Of a stretch of 64,000 nt of DNA, positions 61,701 through 64,000 are shown one piece after another. Origin of the DNA: Paraflavitalea pollutisoli (GTDB taxonomy: Bacteria > Bacteroidota > Bacteroidia > Chitinophagales > Chitinophagaceae). The stretch's first letter is position 1; the number at the start of each line of letters is the position of its first letter. The notes beneath the pieces were generated by a model. The model was given only the letters and a program-made list of their open reading frames with translations, ran no database searches and was not told the origin of the DNA. A program made the position numbers and the translations under genes. The DNA is taken from NCBI RefSeq assembly GCF_029360705.1, contig NZ_JARKMX010000008.1, positions 434,001 through 498,000 of the forward strand, written 5' to 3'.

Positions 61701-62359
61701 GGTCTGAAGCGTTGTGGTCGTTGCGGCGGTTTATGCGGCAGCCCTACCCTTTCCCACCCATCAAAATGGGGGTGCCCTTGCTGCAGGCCATGGACCCCTG
61801 GCAGGCGTACCGGAAAGGACCTTTCGCCTTCTACGCCTTGCAGGAGTACATTGGCCGTCCGGCGGTAAGTACTGCCCTGCGACAGCTACTGCAAAAGCAT
61901 GCCGGGGGTAAGCCGCCGTTGGCTACTACGCTCGACCTCTACCGGGAGTTGCAGGCCGTAACGCCTGATTCTTTGCAGTATCTGTTGCACGATCTGTTTG
62001 CTGCGAATTCTTTTTGGGAACTGAAGACAGAGCAGGTGGATGCCAAATCGCTGCCCGATGGCCAATGGCAGCTATCCCTCGCAGTGAAGGCGCGTAAATT
62101 TGTGATCGACCCATCGGGTAAGGAAACCGATGTGCCGATGAATGACTGGATCGAACTGGGCGCGTTTGATGGAGAACGCCCGGTGGAGAAAGGGGCACCG
62201 TATCTGTACCTGCAGCGGCACCGTATCCATTCCGGTTCGCAGCAGGTGGTTGTCACCGTTCCCCGTAAGCCTGTATGGGCGGGGATCGATCCGCGTTACC
62301 TGCTCATCGATCTGAAAACTGACGACAATACGAAGGCTGTTGGGATGGTAAAACCCTAG
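58745..62359 (+). CDS. ABC permease fused to M1-family aminopeptidase
   Basis: 1204 residues. Residues 1-620 hold two ABC-2-type permease blocks (each about six TM helices, first from 15 to 260, second from 340 to 560). Residues about 640-1200 are a periplasmic or extracellular gluzincin domain with HEMGH at H946-E947-H950 and the third zinc ligand E970 in LSEGLAW, the spacing known for this permease/peptidase group. Substrate recognition GlyXMetXAsn-type loop is seen as GIGMHSESGLVT. Coupled by ATGA to the ATPase gene. The fusion places a peptidase on the transport complex, perhaps to process or degrade exported or bound peptides. Confidence 0.9.
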   Translation: MKLAAIIRFEMAYQLKRLATWLFFAVVGVVCFLLARENFLADAMYDDFYLNAPFVIAVISVFGCLIWLLAAAPIAGEAAARDVQTGMYALIYTLPISKGQYLVGRFIAAFLTNAIILLGVLAGIMLAVYLPGVDAKAIGPFRAVAYWHAYGVVCLPNAFIATALQFSLSALAGRTRASYAGSLILFFFAYIISILVSFPLGQPELGKLVDPVGVVIIVSSITFGWTPAEKSTRLMDVSGILLWNRLLWTGIGVLLLVITHWRFRFAHRVPARRWWHRWLFPAAKEALADAPVSVLTSPISRPAIAPAFGTRDRLRQLWGLSFDAFLSLAKSRAGWIVWGAILFLTVSITLINLDLDGVPLIPRTDYLVLHYAAPLTNPYSPWILLPLLIIYYAAELVWREREAGISELVDTAPLPEWLLFASKCLALALVLAVLMSLMVVAAILVQLFNGYHAFEIGLLIQAFLGLRLVEYLLFGVLILVIQVVVNQKYIGLLCSLLAYSIIAFSSIFGIEHHLLLYGTSPAWNYSQMRGYGGSLKPWVWFTIYWASWALVLSIAARLLWVRGKDQRWRTRWRMVWQRLSGNTGPALIMAAGFMLAMGGYLFFETVIVNQYASKNDDLQRRADYENKFSHFANKPRPTLTAMKLQVDLFPEQHSAEVHGVYQLVNQTSVAIDSLHLFVPPQVDRRRLNTSIKRRYAVWDGRFPYSIYVLEKPLQPGDTMQLEFVSQHWVNGFTNNGVSQLVTGNGTMLTDELLPAIGYQSKPELLAPGERRRYGLPERPVIPSLEGYEAAPYQEGIQKVQVDATLSTVAGQVAVTKGELQKHWTKGNREFYHYVTESPIPNSLAFYSARYAMKEKMWQGIAIQLYYHPGHTINVERILLSAQASLQEYSEQFGPYPYKVLKVLEHPGLGIGMHSESGLVTSSEGFTLFNPGMDNRGMDLPYAVVAHEMGHQWWGGQLPYASVQGAPVLSEGLAWYSAMGVVEATKGSEALWSLRRFMRQPYPFPPIKMGVPLLQAMDPWQAYRKGPFAFYALQEYIGRPAVSTALRQLLQKHAGGKPPLATTLDLYRELQAVTPDSLQYLLHDLFAANSFWELKTEQVDAKSLPDGQWQLSLAVKARKFVIDPSGKETDVPMNDWIELGAFDGERPVEKGAPYLYLQRHRIHSGSQQVVVTVPRKPVWAGIDPRYLLIDLKTDDNTKAVGMVKP

Positions 62360-62402
62360 CAGCACCTGTCGGTTCGAAGGAATGGATATTGTGTAGGGGA
62401 AT

Positions 62403-62981
62403 CTATTCGGTGCCGATTAGCGGCGATTCGTTACCCCGGATGCGGAACCCGCCTTCGCCCTTGAGTATCATTGGTGTATTGGTGACCAGTTTCAGCAAGG
62501 TCAGGTCGAGCTTGGCCGTAGTGTTTTTGATGGGCTCGATGGTGAGTGAAATGATCCGGCTTTTGTCGAGTTGGTATTGGTCATAATCGTCTTGTATAGC
62601 TTTGCCGTCGATCATGAACAGGACGGTTTGATTGCCCAGTTTGGTATACTTCTTTTTGATCTCATTGAGGGAGATGAGATCGGGTATATAGTCCTTCTTT
62701 AAGTAGATGTACAGTGCCCCGTCGTATTTTTTTCCGTAGATCTCCCGGTAGCCTTTGTCTACGGTAAGGCTGTCGATACCCTCTGGCTTTAGGCCTGCCA
62801 TTATGGAGCTGTGCACTAATTTCCCATCGACGTAAATAGCCGGCGCCTCTTTGCTGTGGGGGAAAGCGGAGGAAACGGCCTCGTATACATAAATAGTATC
62901 AGCTTTGGCCGCTGGCGGTTGCTGGGCCTGGGTGCTGATAGCGCTGATCATCAGCAGAGAACAAAGTATCTTTTTCATCAA
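62403..62981 (-). CDS. Hypothetical periplasmic protein with repeated plug-like motif
   Basis: 192 residues with a Sec signal peptide (ILCSLLMISAISTQAQ). Contains the segment APAIYVDGKLV...GIDSLTVDKGYREIYGKK...ALYIYLKK, as found in TonB plug-like or M56/BlaR-associated small domains; a weaker second copy follows (VLFMIDGKAIQ...RIISLTIEPIK). Possibly a two-repeat periplasmic interaction module. Unrecognised function. Confidence 0.7.
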   Translation of the reverse strand: MMKKILCSLLMISAISTQAQQPPAAKADTIYVYEAVSSAFPHSKEAPAIYVDGKLVHSSIMAGLKPEGIDSLTVDKGYREIYGKKYDGALYIYLKKDYIPDLISLNEIKKKYTKLGNQTVLFMIDGKAIQDDYDQYQLDKSRIISLTIEPIKNTTAKLDLTLLKLVTNTPMILKGEGGFRIRGNESPLIGTE

Positions 62982-63041
62982 TTAGGTTGTTTGCTGACAG
63001 GATGCGATGGGCTGATCGATTACACAAGTAAGTTACAAAAA

Positions 63042-64000
63042 TTAAATACTGACGCGTTGTTTGGTGGCGGCTGACCGATAGATCGCTTCTACCACTTTGA
63101 TGTCGCGCAGCCCTTCTTCGCCGGGTACGGGCATGGGTTTGCCGGCCATGATCGTTTGTGCATCGTCGTCCATTTGTTTGGCCTGTTGGTAGGGTACCTG
63201 GTAGGGATGTTGGATCTGGCCCAGGGGGCTATTGGCTTTTTGTCCGTTGTAAGCGGAATAAGGTTCTACTTTAATATCGCCTTTTTCGCAGGTGATGTCG
63301 AGGAAATTGATGTTTTCCCCAAAGCTGGTTTTGATATCTGCCAGTACGCCTCCGGGAAATTCGAGGGTGGCGACAGTGGTTTCGTCGAGCCCGTTCTTAT
63401 AGATCTCGGGGCGTGTGGTGGAGGTAGTAGCCGAAACGACGGCGATGGGCTCCATGGCGGTGCCGAGCCTTGCGCCCTGGATGGCATATACACCCATATC
63501 GTATAGTACGCCTCCGCCCATTTCTTTCTTTTGTTTCCAGTGATCGGTGCGGTTATCACGGTAGCCGGCGGCGCAGGTTACCTTTTTTACTTTGCCGAGG
63601 GATTGTTTTTGTACGATGCTGCGCCACTCCTGCGTATTGGGTTCATGCTGCAACCGGTAGCCGATGGCGAGGGAGCGTTTGTTCTTGCGGCAGGCATCGA
63701 TCATGTCCTGGCATTCTTTGACGTTCATGGCCATGGGTTTTTCGCACCAGACGTGTTTGCCTGCGTTGGCGGCGCGGATTACGTATTCGCGGTGCATGGA
63801 AGGTGGTAGTACCACGTAAATGACGTCGATGTCGGAATTGTTGGCGATACTGTCGAAGGTGTCGTAGTTGTAGATATTCTTATCGGGAATATTGTATTTC
63901 TTTTTCCAGGCTTCTGCTTTGGCGGGTGTGCCGGTGACGATGCCGGCGAGGTAGCAGTGTTTGGTTTGCTGGAGGGCGGGTGCCAGCAGGTCGGTACTGT
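63042..64000 (-). CDS. Gfo/Idh/MocA family oxidoreductase, N-terminal part beyond the window
   Basis: The frame remains open to the end of the window at 64000, so the N-terminus is outside. Visible are the end of the Rossmann domain (IDVIYVVLPPSMHREYV, then GKHVWCEKPMAMN with the EKP motif) and the whole C-terminal alpha/beta domain (MGGGVLYDMGVYAIQGARL; GLRDIKVVEAIYRSA). Family members are NAD(P)-dependent sugar or polyol dehydrogenases or glycosidases of the GH109/GH177 type. Substrate unknown. Confidence 0.88.
   Translation of the reverse strand, partial: STDLLAPALQQTKHCYLAGIVTGTPAKAEAWKKKYNIPDKNIYNYDTFDSIANNSDIDVIYVVLPPSMHREYVIRAANAGKHVWCEKPMAMNVKECQDMIDACRKNKRSLAIGYRLQHEPNTQEWRSIVQKQSLGKVKKVTCAAGYRDNRTDHWKQKKEMGGGVLYDMGVYAIQGARLGTAMEPIAVVSATTSTTRPEIYKNGLDETTVATLEFPGGVLADIKTSFGENINFLDITCEKGDIKVEPYSAYNGQKANSPLGQIQHPYQVPYQQAKQMDDDAQTIMAGKPMPVPGEEGLRDIKVVEAIYRSAATKQRVSI

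Noticed and set aside
1-64000. tRNA, rRNA, insertion sequence, prophage or riboswitch
   Set aside because: No cloverleaf, rRNA-like segment, transposase, integrase or terminal inverted repeats could be recognised by reading; a covariance-model scan could still find small RNAs.

Overview
The window looks like a chromosomal segment of a Bacteroidota bacterium, most likely family Chitinophagaceae (Chitinophaga/Niastella-like); genus is not resolved. The evidence is type IX secretion sorting domains of both type A and type B, a SusC/SusD pair, many short-lipobox lipoproteins, a Crp/Fnr gene beside a sterol-desaturase-type gene, and promoters of the Bacteroidota form (TTG, about 19-20 nt, TAnnTTTG). 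GC content is near 50%, genes are densely packed, and I found no rRNA, tRNA, CRISPR array, transposase or phage gene. Both ends cut through genes.

Layout. 1-3.7 kb: a large secreted adhesin-like protein ending in two dockerin-like calcium loops, followed 17 bp later by a T9SS type A protein. 3.7-4.6 kb: a gene-poor gap. 4.6-20.5 kb: mostly single genes, namely FkbM methyltransferase, serine beta-lactamase-like hydrolase, lipoproteins, a MocR regulator divergent from a metallo-beta-lactamase-fold hydrolase, an amidase, Crp/Fnr plus fatty acid hydroxylase/sterol desaturase, a GH92 mannosidase, an AraC regulator, a VOC protein, a cysteine-rich lipoprotein, a TlpA thioredoxin and an MFS transporter. 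20.7-28.6 kb: a 1788-residue protein with two complete alpha/beta-hydrolase triads, a leucine-aminopeptidase-N-like (macro-like) region, a CHAT caspase-like protease and a helical tail, then a T9SS type B protein with a polyglycine run. 28.9-29.5 kb: a collagen-like lipoprotein.

29.7-50.3 kb is a sugar-acid and glycan utilisation locus. Leftward runs a tight operon: SusC, SusD, IlvD/Edd sugar-acid dehydratase, FAH-family 2-keto-3-deoxy-acid enzyme and GntP symporter. Rightward runs an AraC regulator, a gluconokinase-like FGGY kinase, and two copies of an unusual exported pair (Sec-signal RraA/HMG-aldolase-like enzyme plus Tat-signal enolase-superfamily enzyme) on either side of a bile-acid:Na+ symporter-family carrier; an SDR dehydrogenase and a convergent GH127-type (DUF1680) beta-L-arabinofuranosidase follow. 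Together these suggest dehydration and retro-aldol cleavage of sugar acids, part of it possibly in the periplasm. A degenerate 8-bp tandem repeat (AGGCAnnn) lies at three junctions of this segment and has become the C-terminal coding sequence of the carrier.

50.3-64 kb: a frameshifted sialidase-like gene, a SUKH protein, an orphan regulator-type propeller, a K+ channel with a C-terminal zinc ribbon, a CocE/NonD-type hydrolase, a flavin-reductase-fold stress protein preceded by a perfect palindrome, an ABC ATPase translationally coupled to a permease fused to an M1 aminopeptidase, a small periplasmic protein and a truncated Gfo/Idh/MocA oxidoreductase.

The strongest candidates for undescribed biology are the triple-hydrolase CHAT protein (20689-26055) and the duplicated exported enolase/RraA module with its 8-bp repeats (40988-47244).
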